Shown here: positions 7,989 to 16,583 of the stretch, piece by piece
Layout of the letters: each line of letters starts with the position of its first letter
Position numbering within the stretch: the stretch's first letter is position 1
Assembly (NCBI RefSeq): GCF_023283885.1
Contig: NZ_JAKILA010000006.1
Location: forward strand, 1 to 64,000
Direction: 5' to 3'
DNA length: 64,000 bases
Source of the DNA: Shewanella basaltis
Lineage (GTDB): Bacteria > Pseudomonadota > Gammaproteobacteria > Enterobacterales > Shewanellaceae
Notes under the pieces: model-generated
Seen by the model: only the letters and a program-made list of their open reading frames with translations
The model's database searches: none
Told to the model about the DNA's origin: nothing
Program-made: the position numbers and the translations under genes

Positions 7989-8537
7989 ATGAATGCAATG
8001 ATTTTTTTGATCAACACGCTGTTTGACTTATACCTAATGGTTGTCATTCTTCGCTTTTGGTTACAGTTAGTTAAAGCCGATTTTTACAATCCGTTTAGCC
8101 AATTTGTTGTTAAAGCAACACAACCCATCATTGCACCAATGCGTCGTGTATTACCGTCTATGGGCAGTATTGATACCTCGTCAATTTTATTGGCACTCAT
8201 GGTTGTAATGGTAAAAATGTTAGTACTTACTTTGATTGCAGGTGCTGCTTTTGATGTGTTGACGATTTTATTATTCTCTGTTGTCTCGGTTGTAAAAAAT
8301 GCTGGCGTGTTGCTATTTTGGATGTTGCTTATCCGAGCAATTTTGAGTTGGTTTAACCAGGGATACAACCCAGTAGTGATGATAATGACTCAGTTAACTG
8401 AGCCGTTTTTAGCACCTGTTCGCAAAATATTGCCACCACTTGGCGGTCTTGATTTGTCGGTATTAGTGGTCTTTATTGCGATGAACTTTTTAAACATGCT
8501 ATTTGCCCAATACATTCCATTTTGGTCAATGATTTAA
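7989..8537 (+). CDS. yggT: YggT family membrane protein
   Basis: 182-residue inner membrane protein with two tandem YGGT domains, each a hydrophobic helix pair with a conserved amphipathic link: FSQFVVKATQPIIAPMRRVLP in the first half (split by the domain turn) and TEPFLAPVRKILPP in the second. The family has been linked to osmotic stress tolerance and, in other lineages, to membrane organisation; its molecular role is not known. AAGG precedes the ATG. It follows proC after 142 bp as in other gammaproteobacteria. Confidence 0.9.
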   Translation: MNAMIFLINTLFDLYLMVVILRFWLQLVKADFYNPFSQFVVKATQPIIAPMRRVLPSMGSIDTSSILLALMVVMVKMLVLTLIAGAAFDVLTILLFSVVSVVKNAGVLLFWMLLIRAILSWFNQGYNPVVMIMTQLTEPFLAPVRKILPPLGGLDLSVLVVFIAMNFLNMLFAQYIPFWSMI

Positions 8538-8640
8538 CACAAGCAAGGCGCTAACCGACTCAAGAGCAATTTACTTTGTCAACTTGCAGCTCTACGATTG
8601 CTTTTGTTAGCCCCAGCCCCCTAGATCACAGGATTTAGCC

Positions 8641-9096
8641 ATGATACAAACCATTGTAAAAGCAGGTTATTTAATTAGCGCGTTGTTACTGTCATGTTTA
8701 AGTGTCACCAACCTTGCACATGCTGAACAAAAACAGCAAATAGGTAATTTTGACATTCACTACATGGCACTTAACAGCACTTTTATTACCCCAGAAATAG
8801 CAAAAACCTATGGTATAGAACGTAGCGGCTATAATGGTCTAGTCAATATTACGGTATTAAACACTAGCCAGCCCGGCAGCCCAGCGGTTGCTGTTGAAAT
8901 ATCTGGGGTTGCAAATAATTTAATTGATGCGCGAACCACCCTCGATTTTAAAGAAATCCGTGAAGGCGCAGCTATTTACTATATTGCTGAGGTACCATTT
9001 AGAGATGATCAAGAGGTCAATTTTGACATCGCTATCAAGTATACAAATCAGCTAAACACCTCGCTTAAGTTTAAGCAAAAATTTTACGTTGAATAA
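8641..9096 (+). CDS. DUF4426 family periplasmic protein
   Basis: 151 residues with a signal peptide (about 1-28, ending LAHA). The mature part is a single beta-rich domain starting near EQKQQIGNFDIHYMALNS, which I recognise as DUF4426, a family found beside rdgB/hemW in Shewanella, Vibrio and Pseudomonas. No catalytic motif is visible and I assign no function. It lies 103 bp after yggT and 66 bp before rdgB. An end of MITE-1 type lies just past its stop codon. Confidence 0.82.
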   Translation: MIQTIVKAGYLISALLLSCLSVTNLAHAEQKQQIGNFDIHYMALNSTFITPEIAKTYGIERSGYNGLVNITVLNTSQPGSPAVAVEISGVANNLIDARTTLDFKEIREGAAIYYIAEVPFRDDQEVNFDIAIKYTNQLNTSLKFKQKFYVE

Positions 9097-9100
9097 CGCG

Positions 9101-9124
9101 TAATACCATTGCGTGTTATTAGCG
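9101..9124. repeat. Solo MITE-1 end
   Basis: TAATACCATTGCGTGTTATT resembles the MITE-1 terminus with its TAA flank, but no partner end is found nearby. A perfect TATAAT at 9125-9130 follows directly and may be the -10 of rdgB, which would make this remnant part of the rdgB promoter region. Confidence 0.5.
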
Positions 9125-9162
9125 TATAATGTGGCAAATTTTTACCTTAGGTCGACCAATTA

Positions 9163-9804
9163 ATGCAATCTTCAACTCAACACATAGTGCTTGCCAGCGG
9201 TAATAAAGGTAAGTTATCCGAATTTGCGCAAATGTTTACAGCTTATGGCATTGAGGTGTTACCTCAAAATCAGTTTAATGTGCCTGATGTGGCCGAAACC
9301 GGGACGACCTTTGTTGAGAACGCCATAATTAAAGCTCGACATGCCGCTGAAATAACGGGAAAACCCACAATAGCCGATGACTCAGGCATTGAAGTTGACG
9401 CGCTTAATGGTCAACCAGGGATTTACTCGGCGCGTTACTCGGGCGAAGGGGCCACGGAAACAAGCAACTACTTAACACTATTGGCCGCCTTAAAAGATGA
9501 ACCGCAACGTACTGCACGTTTTCAATGTGTTTTAGTGTATATGCGCCATGCCAAAGACCCGACGCCAATTATTTGCCAAGCATCATGGGAAGGCAGTATT
9601 AACTTTGCTCCACAAGGTGAACAAGGCCATGGTTACGATCCAATATTTATTCCACAGGGGTTTGATTGCACCGCGGCACAATTAACTCGCGAACAAAAAA
9701 ACGCCCATAGCCATCGCGGTAAAGCCCTTGAGTTATTAATTGATGCAATGAAAGCGAAAGGCGTGATTAACGAAAACAGTTTAACCGCGACGGACAATAA
9801 ATGA
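9163..9804 (+). CDS. rdgB: dITP/XTP pyrophosphatase (RdgB/HAM1 family)
   Basis: House-cleaning enzyme that hydrolyses non-canonical purine nucleoside triphosphates (dITP, XTP) to monophosphates. 213 residues, somewhat longer at the C-terminus than the usual 197-200. The SGNKGKLSEF phosphate-binding opening (12-21), the IADDSGIEVDALNG block and the GYDPIFIPQG and SHRGKAL blocks are intact. Its TGA overlaps the hemW ATG (ATGA), which indicates translational coupling. Confidence 0.95.
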   Translation: MQSSTQHIVLASGNKGKLSEFAQMFTAYGIEVLPQNQFNVPDVAETGTTFVENAIIKARHAAEITGKPTIADDSGIEVDALNGQPGIYSARYSGEGATETSNYLTLLAALKDEPQRTARFQCVLVYMRHAKDPTPIICQASWEGSINFAPQGEQGHGYDPIFIPQGFDCTAAQLTREQKNAHSHRGKALELLIDAMKAKGVINENSLTATDNK

Positions 9805-10940
9805 GCTTACAGTTACCGCCTTTGAGCTTATATGTGCACATACCATGGTGCGTACAAAAATGCCCTTATTGTGATTTTAATTCCCATGGGCAACATGGTG
9901 AATTACCTCAACAGGAATATGTAGACGCATTAATCGCCGATTTGAAAGCGGATCTACACTATGTGCAAGGGCGAAAAATACACACCATATTTATTGGCGG
10001 TGGCACGCCCTCGTTGTTCGATGCGAGTCAAATTCAACGCCTACTTGAACAAACTCAGGCATTAATTCCATTTGAAGAAAATATTGAAATCACCATGGAA
10101 GCCAACCCAGGTACATTAGAACACGATGATTTTAGTGCTTACCGTGCCGCTGGGGTCACACGATTATCGATTGGCGTACAAAGTTTTTCTAAAGATAAGC
10201 TTAACCTGCTTGGGCGCATCCATAATGAAGATGAAGCAAAAATTGCAGCTCAAAAAGCTAAACAAGCTAACTACCTCAGTTTTAACCTTGACCTCATGCA
10301 CGGTTTACCAAACCAAAGCTTTAATGAGGCAATGCACGACATTGACACCGCCACAGCCTTAGCACCGCCGCATTTATCTTGGTATCAACTCACTATTGAA
10401 CCCAATACCTTGTTTCATTCTAAACCACCACAACTGCCCGATGACGACAATTTGTGGCAAATATACGAACAAGGGCAAAAAAAGCTGGCTGAGCTCGGTT
10501 ACCAGCAATACGAAATTTCTGCCTACGCCAAGCCTGGGTATCAATGTCGACACAACTTAAATTACTGGCAATTTGGTGACTATTTGGGGATTGGGTGTGG
10601 CGCTCATGGCAAAATCACTTTACCAGAGCACAACCGCATTGTGAGAACCGTTAAGATTAAACACCCCAAGGGGTATCTTGCTGCTGAAAACTACACTTTT
10701 GAAACAACCGATGTGAGTGAAGAAGATCGCCCATTGGAATATTTAATGAACCGTTTAAGGTTAATGACACCAATAGCCAAAACCGAGTTTGAGCAACGTA
10801 CAGGGCAATCAGCTGATGTGGTTAAGGCTGGCATGAAAAAGTCGATAGACAGAGGGTTGCTCACTGAAACCGATACCCATTGGCAATTGACCCCCAAAGG
10901 CCACATGTTTGTTAATGATCTATTGTCACAATTTATCTAG
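9801..10940 (+). CDS. hemW: HemW radical SAM heme chaperone
   Basis: Radical SAM protein, long annotated as oxygen-independent coproporphyrinogen oxidase-like, now regarded as a heme chaperone. 379 residues. The cluster-binding CVQKCPYC (CX3CX2C) is near residues 17-24, followed by the FIGGGTPS SAM-binding block and the IEVTMEANPG-type strand (here EITMEANPGT). The C-terminal HemN domain is present. It overlaps rdgB by 4 bp. A GTGCCC/GGGCAC hairpin follows (about 10947-10975) but lacks a clear T-tract. Confidence 0.93.
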   Translation: MSLQLPPLSLYVHIPWCVQKCPYCDFNSHGQHGELPQQEYVDALIADLKADLHYVQGRKIHTIFIGGGTPSLFDASQIQRLLEQTQALIPFEENIEITMEANPGTLEHDDFSAYRAAGVTRLSIGVQSFSKDKLNLLGRIHNEDEAKIAAQKAKQANYLSFNLDLMHGLPNQSFNEAMHDIDTATALAPPHLSWYQLTIEPNTLFHSKPPQLPDDDNLWQIYEQGQKKLAELGYQQYEISAYAKPGYQCRHNLNYWQFGDYLGIGCGAHGKITLPEHNRIVRTVKIKHPKGYLAAENYTFETTDVSEEDRPLEYLMNRLRLMTPIAKTEFEQRTGQSADVVKAGMKKSIDRGLLTETDTHWQLTPKGHMFVNDLLSQFI

Positions 10941-11111
10941 CGTGAACGTGCCCCCATGCAATTGCACAGGGCACTTATCACGTCACCCTTTTCGAACACT
11001 CACCATACAAGCAATAACAAAATACACACTTTCTAACATTTCAATTAACACATTTAGTGAAAGCTTGATTAGGATATCAACCTATAAATTGTGTACTTTA
11101 GGAAGATATCG

Positions 11112-12965
11112 ATGTCAATCAACACAAAAGCCACCTTCATTGCGCTGACGCTCTCCAGTATATTAAGCACCACAGCTATTGCTCATTCGCATACATCTGC
11201 CCTATTAAATCAACAAGAAAGTCAGGCCGTTGCGACAAATACCGAATCAGAAAAAGCCAATGCACTATTTGAAGACATCTTCATGGAAAACGTCATGTCT
11301 AATCCGGTGAACCAAACCTATTTGGGCATCAAAAAAGATTACGACAAATGGAATGATTTATCAGAAGCTGCTGCAGACGCCGATCTTGAACGTGCCAAAA
11401 AACAATTGGCGCAACTAAATGCATTAGATGTCACTCAACTCGATGAGCAAACCGCACTCAGTTATGAGTTATTACATGCTCGCCTAACACAAACTATTGC
11501 CGATGATAAATGGCGTTACCATACCTACCCAGTAAACCAAATGTATGGTGTGCACTCTATGGTCGCGGCCATTCTTATTAATCAGCATCAAATAACCAAT
11601 GAAAGCGATGCAAAAGCTTACATTAGCCGTTTAAATGGTACGCAGGCACTTTTAGCACAACTCCAGAGCGCATTAGAGCTTAGGGCTGAAAAAAATATCA
11701 TCGCCCCTAAATTTGTGTTCTCTTATGTCATCGCCGACAGCAAAAATATTATTTCAGGTGTGCCTTTTAGCGACACAGGTAAAGACAACCCTCTTTGGGC
11801 AGACGCTAATCGAAAAATCAATAAACTTGACATTAGCAACGATAAAAAACAGGCACTGCTAGCAGAAGTAAAACAAGCATTACTGACTAAAGTTAAACCT
11901 GCTTACGAGCAATTAATCAGTTATACCAACACATTAGCAGCTCGAGCAGACACGCGTGATGGTGTATGGAAGCTCCCTGATGGCGAGGCTTTTTATAATA
12001 ATGCCCTGTCACGTACCACAACCACCAACATGAGTGCAGATGAGATCCACACACTTGGACTTGCTGAAGTTAAGCGTATTCATGAAGAAATGCGCACCAT
12101 CATGAAAAAGGTCAACTACTCAGGTACCTTAAGCGAATTCTTTGTCTATATGCGTGAAGACAAACAGTTTTATTATCCAGACACCAAAGAAGGTCAACAA
12201 GCTTATTTAGCAGCAGCAAAAGCCTTTATCGATAACATGGAGTCTCGTTTAGACGAAGTGTTTAAAGTAAAACCTAAAGCGGCATTACTGGTAAAACAGG
12301 TAGAAGCATTCCGAGAAAAATCAGCAGGTAAAGCTTTTTACGATCAGCCAGCACCAGATGGCTCAAGACCGGGGATTTACTACGCCAATTTATACAAAAT
12401 GGACGCCATGCCTAAGTACCAAATGGAAGCACTTGCTTATCATGAAGGTAGCCCAGGTCATCACATGCAAATTGCTAAAGCACAAGAATTGCAAGGCATA
12501 CCTAAATTCAGAAAGTTTGGCAGTTACACCGCTTATGTTGAAGGCTGGGGCTTATATTCTGAGTATTTTCCAAAAGAAATGGGCTTATATGCTGATCCCT
12601 ACTCAGACTTTGGCCGCTTATCGATGGAGTTATGGCGTGCATGTCGCCTGGTTGTTGACACAGGTATTCACACTAAAAAGTGGACACGAGAGCAAGCCAT
12701 TGCTTATTACGTCGAAAATACCCCTAATGCCGAATCTGACGCGATAAAAATGGTCGAACGACATATTGTCATGCCGTCACAAGCAACGGCTTATAAAGTG
12801 GGCATGCTTAAAATTTTGGCGCTACGAGAACAGGCCAAAAAACAGTTAGGTGATAAGTTTGATATTCGGGATTTTCACAACGTGGTGTTAAGAAATGGAC
12901 CTTTGCCATTAGATGTGCTGGCAGAGCAAGTAAATAAATGGCTTGATAGCTCACAAGCACTGTAA
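11112..12965 (+). CDS. DUF885 family periplasmic metallopeptidase-like protein
   Basis: 617 residues from the ATG at 11112, which has AGGA 8 nt upstream; a GTG 21 bp earlier is less likely. A signal peptide (about 1-24, ending AIAHS) sends it to the envelope. DUF885 proteins are related to M32/M3-like zinc peptidases; the YHEGSPGHHMQ motif supplies the HExxH-like zinc ligands in reversed spacing and AYVEGWGLYSEY the downstream glutamate. A role in peptide breakdown is inferred. The stop codon TAA coincides with the TAA that flanks a repeat end at 12966. Confidence 0.88.
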   Translation: MSINTKATFIALTLSSILSTTAIAHSHTSALLNQQESQAVATNTESEKANALFEDIFMENVMSNPVNQTYLGIKKDYDKWNDLSEAAADADLERAKKQLAQLNALDVTQLDEQTALSYELLHARLTQTIADDKWRYHTYPVNQMYGVHSMVAAILINQHQITNESDAKAYISRLNGTQALLAQLQSALELRAEKNIIAPKFVFSYVIADSKNIISGVPFSDTGKDNPLWADANRKINKLDISNDKKQALLAEVKQALLTKVKPAYEQLISYTNTLAARADTRDGVWKLPDGEAFYNNALSRTTTTNMSADEIHTLGLAEVKRIHEEMRTIMKKVNYSGTLSEFFVYMREDKQFYYPDTKEGQQAYLAAAKAFIDNMESRLDEVFKVKPKAALLVKQVEAFREKSAGKAFYDQPAPDGSRPGIYYANLYKMDAMPKYQMEALAYHEGSPGHHMQIAKAQELQGIPKFRKFGSYTAYVEGWGLYSEYFPKEMGLYADPYSDFGRLSMELWRACRLVVDTGIHTKKWTREQAIAYYVENTPNAESDAIKMVERHIVMPSQATAYKVGMLKILALREQAKKQLGDKFDIRDFHNVVLRNGPLPLDVLAEQVNKWLDSSQAL

Positions 12966-13115
12966 TACCAATCCGCATCAGCAAGCGATCTCTTAGCGAA
13001 CGTTATCGGTGAGGTATTCGAGGCAGTTTTTGAGGGCATAGTGCACTTGGTTATAGGCACTTGGCTATAGTGCACTAGGTTAAGAAAGACTGACAAACAA
13101 TACCACACTGGTAAA
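12966..13115. repeat. Probable MITE fragment at the DUF885 stop codon
   Basis: TACCAATCCGCATCAGCAAG directly after TAA has the TACCA-type terminus of MITE-1/MITE-4. A possible partner, ACACTGGTA, ends near 13112, but the flanking triplet does not match cleanly. Inside are two AGTGCACT palindromes (about 13040 and 13069). Treated as a degraded element. Confidence 0.45.
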
Positions 13116-13289
13116 TTCGCCCTTAGGGGTTGCCGATTACGGCTTCAAATGACGTTGATGTAGCCCACTACACCTGCAGTCATTTTCATTGTACTGGGTC
13201 TAGGGCCTAAAGTAGATCTCATCTAATAAGGATTGGTTTAAACTACAGTCGAACCGCAAATGCAGCGCTTATCCCCCTGCATTTAGCAC

Positions 13290-13320
13290 AAAAAAATAAC
13301 CCCAGATCAATGCCTGGGGT
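13290..13320 (-). terminator. Intrinsic terminator of the small gene at 13332
   Basis: On the minus strand ACCCCAG/CTGGGGT (13314-13320 with 13299-13305) forms a 7-bp stem, followed by a T-rich tract (seven A on the plus strand, 13290-13296). The LysR gene has its own terminator at 13615-13640, so this one belongs to a separate minus-strand transcript. Confidence 0.7.
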
Positions 13321-13331
13321 AAACCAAATAA

Positions 13332-13442
13332 CTAGGATGATGGTTTGAAAGCCGACATTGTTTTAGTTTTAAAAAACGCTTGCCAGCACTGATCCAAAAT
13401 TTGCTTAGGTGCCGATTTGGGCATTGACTGAAAAGGGGTCAT
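13332..13442 (-). CDS. Candidate 36-residue small protein
   Basis: Open frame on the minus strand starting MTPFQSMPKS and ending MSAFKPSS, with a CWQAFFKTK segment in the middle. It is basic and has no signal or membrane helix. It ends 12 bp before a good intrinsic terminator, and a promoter-like pair (CTGCAA complement at 13511-13516 and TACAAT at 13489-13494, spacing 16) lies upstream. The ribosome site is weak (GAG close to the ATG); the internal ATG at 13424 is an alternative. I do not recognise the protein. The other reading is a non-coding small RNA of about 190 nt. Confidence 0.5.
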   Translation of the reverse strand: MTPFQSMPKSAPKQILDQCWQAFFKTKTMSAFKPSS

Positions 13443-13488
13443 TTCTCAGAAAATACATGTTCAAATCATTCTGAATCAACTGGCATCT

Positions 13489-13516
13489 ATTGTATTAAAA
13501 TAAGAACAGACTGCAA
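13489..13516 (-). promoter_or_regulatory. Putative promoter of the 13332-13442 small gene
   Basis: Minus strand TTGCAG, 16-bp spacer, TACAAT. The -10 is one base off consensus and the -35 is weak. Predicted start near 13482, giving a transcript of about 190 nt to the terminator at 13290. Confidence 0.4.
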
Positions 13517-13605
13517 CACAAAACATTGACAACTTCAGTAAGTCATTGATTAACAACTCACTAAAATACTAAACAATGAACAACTTAAGTTATTGATATA
13601 AATAA

Positions 13606-13640
13606 ACTAAAAATAAAGCCGCAGGATAAAGTGCGGCTTT
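13606..13640 (-). terminator. Intrinsic terminator of the LysR gene
   Basis: Perfect 9-bp arms AAAGCCGCA/TGCGGCTTT at 13615-13623 and 13632-13640. The minus-strand tract TATTTTTAG follows. Confidence 0.75.
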
Positions 13641-13669
13641 GTTTTATTAAATGAACAATGTTTCCATTT

Positions 13670-14611
13670 TTACTTACGAAGTTTGTATAAATGATCGAAT
13701 TTAGCATCCCAATATGGTGGGCTACCAATATGGGTTTTAATAAAGTCGATAAATGCGCTCACTTTAGGTGCAAGATGCTTACGACGTGGATAAACGGCTT
13801 GCAATGGTAAATTATGCGTTAATTGCCAATCAGGAAGTAACGGCACTAATGTGCCCTGCGCAATCTCATCTTCCATTAAATAACTGGCAAGATACACAAT
13901 GCCTAAGCCGCTTACTGCTGCAGATTTTAAGGCGGGAGCATTATCTACACGGAAATTACCTGAAACGCCAATCTCACAGTAATCTTCACCTTTTTTAAAT
14001 TGCCACATACTGTGTTCATGCCATTCACCTTGATACACCAAGCAATTGTGCTCAACTAATTGCTCAGGACGGCTTATATTGCCATGCTGTGCAATATAAC
14101 CAGGTGACGCAACGAGCAAAAACTGACATTTCATTAGGGGCCTTGCAACCATACCCAATGGTAATTGCTCAGACATGGTAAGTAATAAATCTAAACCTTC
14201 GCTGACAACATCCACTTTATGGTCAAGTAAGCTGACTTGCAGTTCAAGCTCAGGGTGGCGAGCCATAAAATCAGGCAATGCAGGGATGATATGCATGGTG
14301 CCAAAAGACTGCGAAATACCCACTTTTAATACACCACGGGTCGCGTCGTTTAAGTTATGCACACTGGCCACAGCTTGCTCAGCATCACGCAGTAATTCTT
14401 CTCCCTGAAGGTACAATAAATTACCGGCTTCGGTGAGGCTTAAACTGCGTGTAGTACGTTGAATGAGCTGTACACCTAGTTTGTGTTCTAGATCTGCAAC
14501 TTGAGTACTGACTTTTGATTTAGAAATGCCAAGACGTCTGGCTGCTGCACTAAAACTTCCTGCGCGTGCAACGTGAGTAAAAATTGCGATAGGTTCTAAC
14601 AGTTCTAACAT
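13670..14611 (-). CDS. LysR family transcriptional regulator
   Basis: 313 residues. The N-terminal winged helix-turn-helix (about 3-62) reads FTHVARAGSFSAAARRLGIS then KVSTQVADLEHKLGVQLI, typical of the large CrgA/YhjC-like LysR subgroup. A periplasmic-binding-like effector domain follows, ending DFIKTHIG. No target gene is adjacent: both sides are repeat-rich intergenic DNA, so its regulon cannot be read from context. The upstream 60 bp, TTTACGACATTAATTAAA, contain possible T-N11-A autoregulatory sites. Confidence 0.9.
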   Translation of the reverse strand: MLELLEPIAIFTHVARAGSFSAAARRLGISKSKVSTQVADLEHKLGVQLIQRTTRSLSLTEAGNLLYLQGEELLRDAEQAVASVHNLNDATRGVLKVGISQSFGTMHIIPALPDFMARHPELELQVSLLDHKVDVVSEGLDLLLTMSEQLPLGMVARPLMKCQFLLVASPGYIAQHGNISRPEQLVEHNCLVYQGEWHEHSMWQFKKGEDYCEIGVSGNFRVDNAPALKSAAVSGLGIVYLASYLMEDEIAQGTLVPLLPDWQLTHNLPLQAVYPRRKHLAPKVSAFIDFIKTHIGSPPYWDAKFDHLYKLRK

Positions 14612-14671
14612 GAAAGTCGCCTTAAACTGGTTTACGACATTAATTAAATTCAGGTGTTGGTGTTCACTCTA

Positions 14672-14934
14672 GGGCCTATTGATCTTTGCTGGTTGAATTT
14701 TGTTCGAGTTAAAAACGTTTTAATCGAGGCGAATGGATTGTAGCCTAGTCACCTAAGCAAAATCTGTTCAACAAAGAGTAAAACGTTTTTAGCCGAACCC
14801 TGTGGGCAGCGTTTGTTGGTCATTTTTACTGCGTTATCGACTTTTTATGTAGAATAACTACACCTCAAAGTCTCTGCCTTGTACAAATGGCCAACAATTG
14901 GCTGCAAAAACAACCTTGAAAGGTCAACAGGCCC
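14672..14934. mobile_element. MITE-3 copy A, 263 bp, TA-flanked
   Basis: Ends GGGCCTATTGATCTTT and AAAGGTCAACAGGCCC are inverted repeats, and each is flanked by TA (14670-14671, 14935-14936), the target-site pattern of IS630/Tc1-mariner elements. No coding capacity. Copy B lies inverted at 15095-15382. Confidence 0.78.
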
Positions 14935-15094
14935 TAGCGTCACAAGTTGATGAGTAAAGTAACGCATTTACATCAACGCTGTCATATTTGTCGATTGAGG
15001 GGTAACACAAACAAAACTAGGTTACCAAACCTTATCATTTATTATCGGCAAATATCACCGTATCCCAAATAGAGTATATTTTTGTTGTATTGTA

Positions 15095-15382
15095 GGTTTT
15101 TGAGCTTTTCAGGTTATTTTTACAGCGAATTGTTGTCAATTACTCATCAATACAACTGCGCGGCAGAGACTTTAACGTGTAGTGATTCTACATAAAAAGT
15201 CGATAACGCCGTAAAAATGGCCAACAAGCGCAGCCTGAAAGGCCCTGCTAAAAACGATTTACTCTTTGTTGAACGACTCTTTGTGAATAAAGAATTGCTT
15301 AAATGACTAAGCATCAATCCATTCGGCTCGACTCACACGTTTTTAACTCGAACAAAAACAACCTTGAAAGATCAACTGACCC
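15095..15382. mobile_element. MITE-3 copy B, 288 bp, inverted relative to copy A
   Basis: The right end CTTGAAAGATCAACTGACCC matches the copy A terminus; the left end GGTTTTTGAGCTTTTCAGG is more diverged. TA flanks at 15093-15094 and 15383-15384. Internal stretches CATAAAAAGTCGATAACG and TTTACTCTTTGTTGAAC are reverse complements of copy A. The 158 bp between copies holds no gene; I see only a TTGATG/CATCAA dyad near 14949-14976. Confidence 0.75.
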
Positions 15383-15492
15383 TAGGTGAGTATAACAAAA
15401 AAACACTCTGTAGCTCTATATTTATAATTGACAATTTTTTTATCAGAACAAAGAAGTTAAGCGATAGCAGGTACATGAGGGTTTTAGTCACA

Positions 15493-15529
15493 TAAAAAAA
15501 GCCCCTGTGTCTTAAATAGGACACAGGGG
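15493..15529 (-). terminator. Intrinsic terminator of the DUF2884 gene
   Basis: Minus strand CCCCTGTGTC stem (15520-15529 with 15502-15511) followed by seven T. It lies 27 bp past the stop codon. Confidence 0.85.
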
Positions 15530-15555
15530 AAGCCAAGGAGAGGGTTAACAAAATA

Positions 15556-16368
15556 CTACTGAGTGGTTTCGCCTAGCGTTGCTAAAGTAAATGGACTGAG
15601 TTCAGGGATTGCGGTTCTCGCTTGCTTTTCTAGCACTAACAACTCTGCAAAGTTGTCACATACTTTTGTTGCTTTAGCCTCTAAACCTTGTGATTGTGAT
15701 TCAAGCTGTTTTTCAATATCGGTGCCGACATTTTCCATTTTTTGCGAAAAAGCATTCATTTTTTCTTCAAATGTACCGCCTTCTGATGACATTATTTGCC
15801 CACCTAGCGTCATCATTAACGTTCCCATCGAACTGGTTACCATTTGCTCAATTTCTTGCTCAAACTCTTCGTTAAAGGTTTTTTCAATTGATGCCTCGGT
15901 TGAGCCAAGGTAAAACTTATCACCTTGCTGATAGGCCATTGTATCAACACGCTGCTGAATACCGTTCATTAATTTATCGATATGCATACCTGCACCGTCG
16001 CCTAAAATAGGACTCAAAGCCATATTGACGGCTTGAGTTGCAATAGCAATAACATCGCCGACAAGATCGATAACATCAGGCACTTGACGTGAAAGTTCTT
16101 CTGAATATTGGTTAAGCATTTTTTGCTGTGAATTGTTTAAGGTGATTTTTTTACCATCAACGTAAAGTTGACCTAATTCAACACGGTATTTCTCTGTGCC
16201 GTTATCACTTATTTGTAAATTTGTAGGCTCGACAGTGACATCGTAATTTAGCGTTACGTTACATTTTTCGTCTTTTAACGACATTTTGGCCATGGCTGGT
16301 GTCGTTGCCAATGAAGTCAATAACACACTGCTTAACGCTAAACCACAAATCAACTTTTGTTTGGTCAT
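15556..16368 (-). CDS. DUF2884 (YggN) family periplasmic protein
   Basis: 270 residues from the ATG at 16368, which has AAGG 8 nt upstream; the open frame runs further upstream without a ribosome site. Signal peptide about 1-27 (ending AMAKM). The mature protein has an N-terminal beta region (CNVTLNYDVTVEP) and a long helical C-terminal part rich in Met, Gln and Glu, the E. coli YggN/DUF2884 pattern. Function unknown. Monocistronic with its own terminator. A partial match to a Fur site at 16452-16470 is not convincing. Confidence 0.83.
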   Translation of the reverse strand: MTKQKLICGLALSSVLLTSLATTPAMAKMSLKDEKCNVTLNYDVTVEPTNLQISDNGTEKYRVELGQLYVDGKKITLNNSQQKMLNQYSEELSRQVPDVIDLVGDVIAIATQAVNMALSPILGDGAGMHIDKLMNGIQQRVDTMAYQQGDKFYLGSTEASIEKTFNEEFEQEIEQMVTSSMGTLMMTLGGQIMSSEGGTFEEKMNAFSQKMENVGTDIEKQLESQSQGLEAKATKVCDNFAELLVLEKQARTAIPELSPFTLATLGETTQ

Positions 16369-16583
16369 GATAAAAACCTTTTTTATGTAAAAACGATTAA
16401 CGATATTCATTACAAAGCACAAGTTATGCCAAAAAACATAAAGCATTAATTTATAATGATTATTTTAATTAGGTGAGATTATTAAAGGATAATAAGCAAT
16501 CAATGAAGGGAGTGTATTCGTAAAATAAACCAAAAAATAGTCTATTTTACGAATCTCAATAATAATTAATTTCGCGGTATTTG

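Noticed and set aside
9109..9130. Full rdgB promoter TTGCGT...TATAAT
   Set aside because: The -10 is perfect but the spacing to TTGCGT is only 10 bp; the real -35 could not be identified.
10947..10975. Intrinsic terminator after hemW
   Set aside because: The stem GTGCCC/GGGCAC is short with a long loop and has no T-tract.
14935..15094. Gene between the two MITE-3 copies
   Set aside because: No frame with a start and ribosome site longer than about 20 codons is seen.
16452..16470. Fur box upstream of the DUF2884 gene
   Set aside because: Only about 13 of 19 positions match and the AT-rich background makes that unremarkable.
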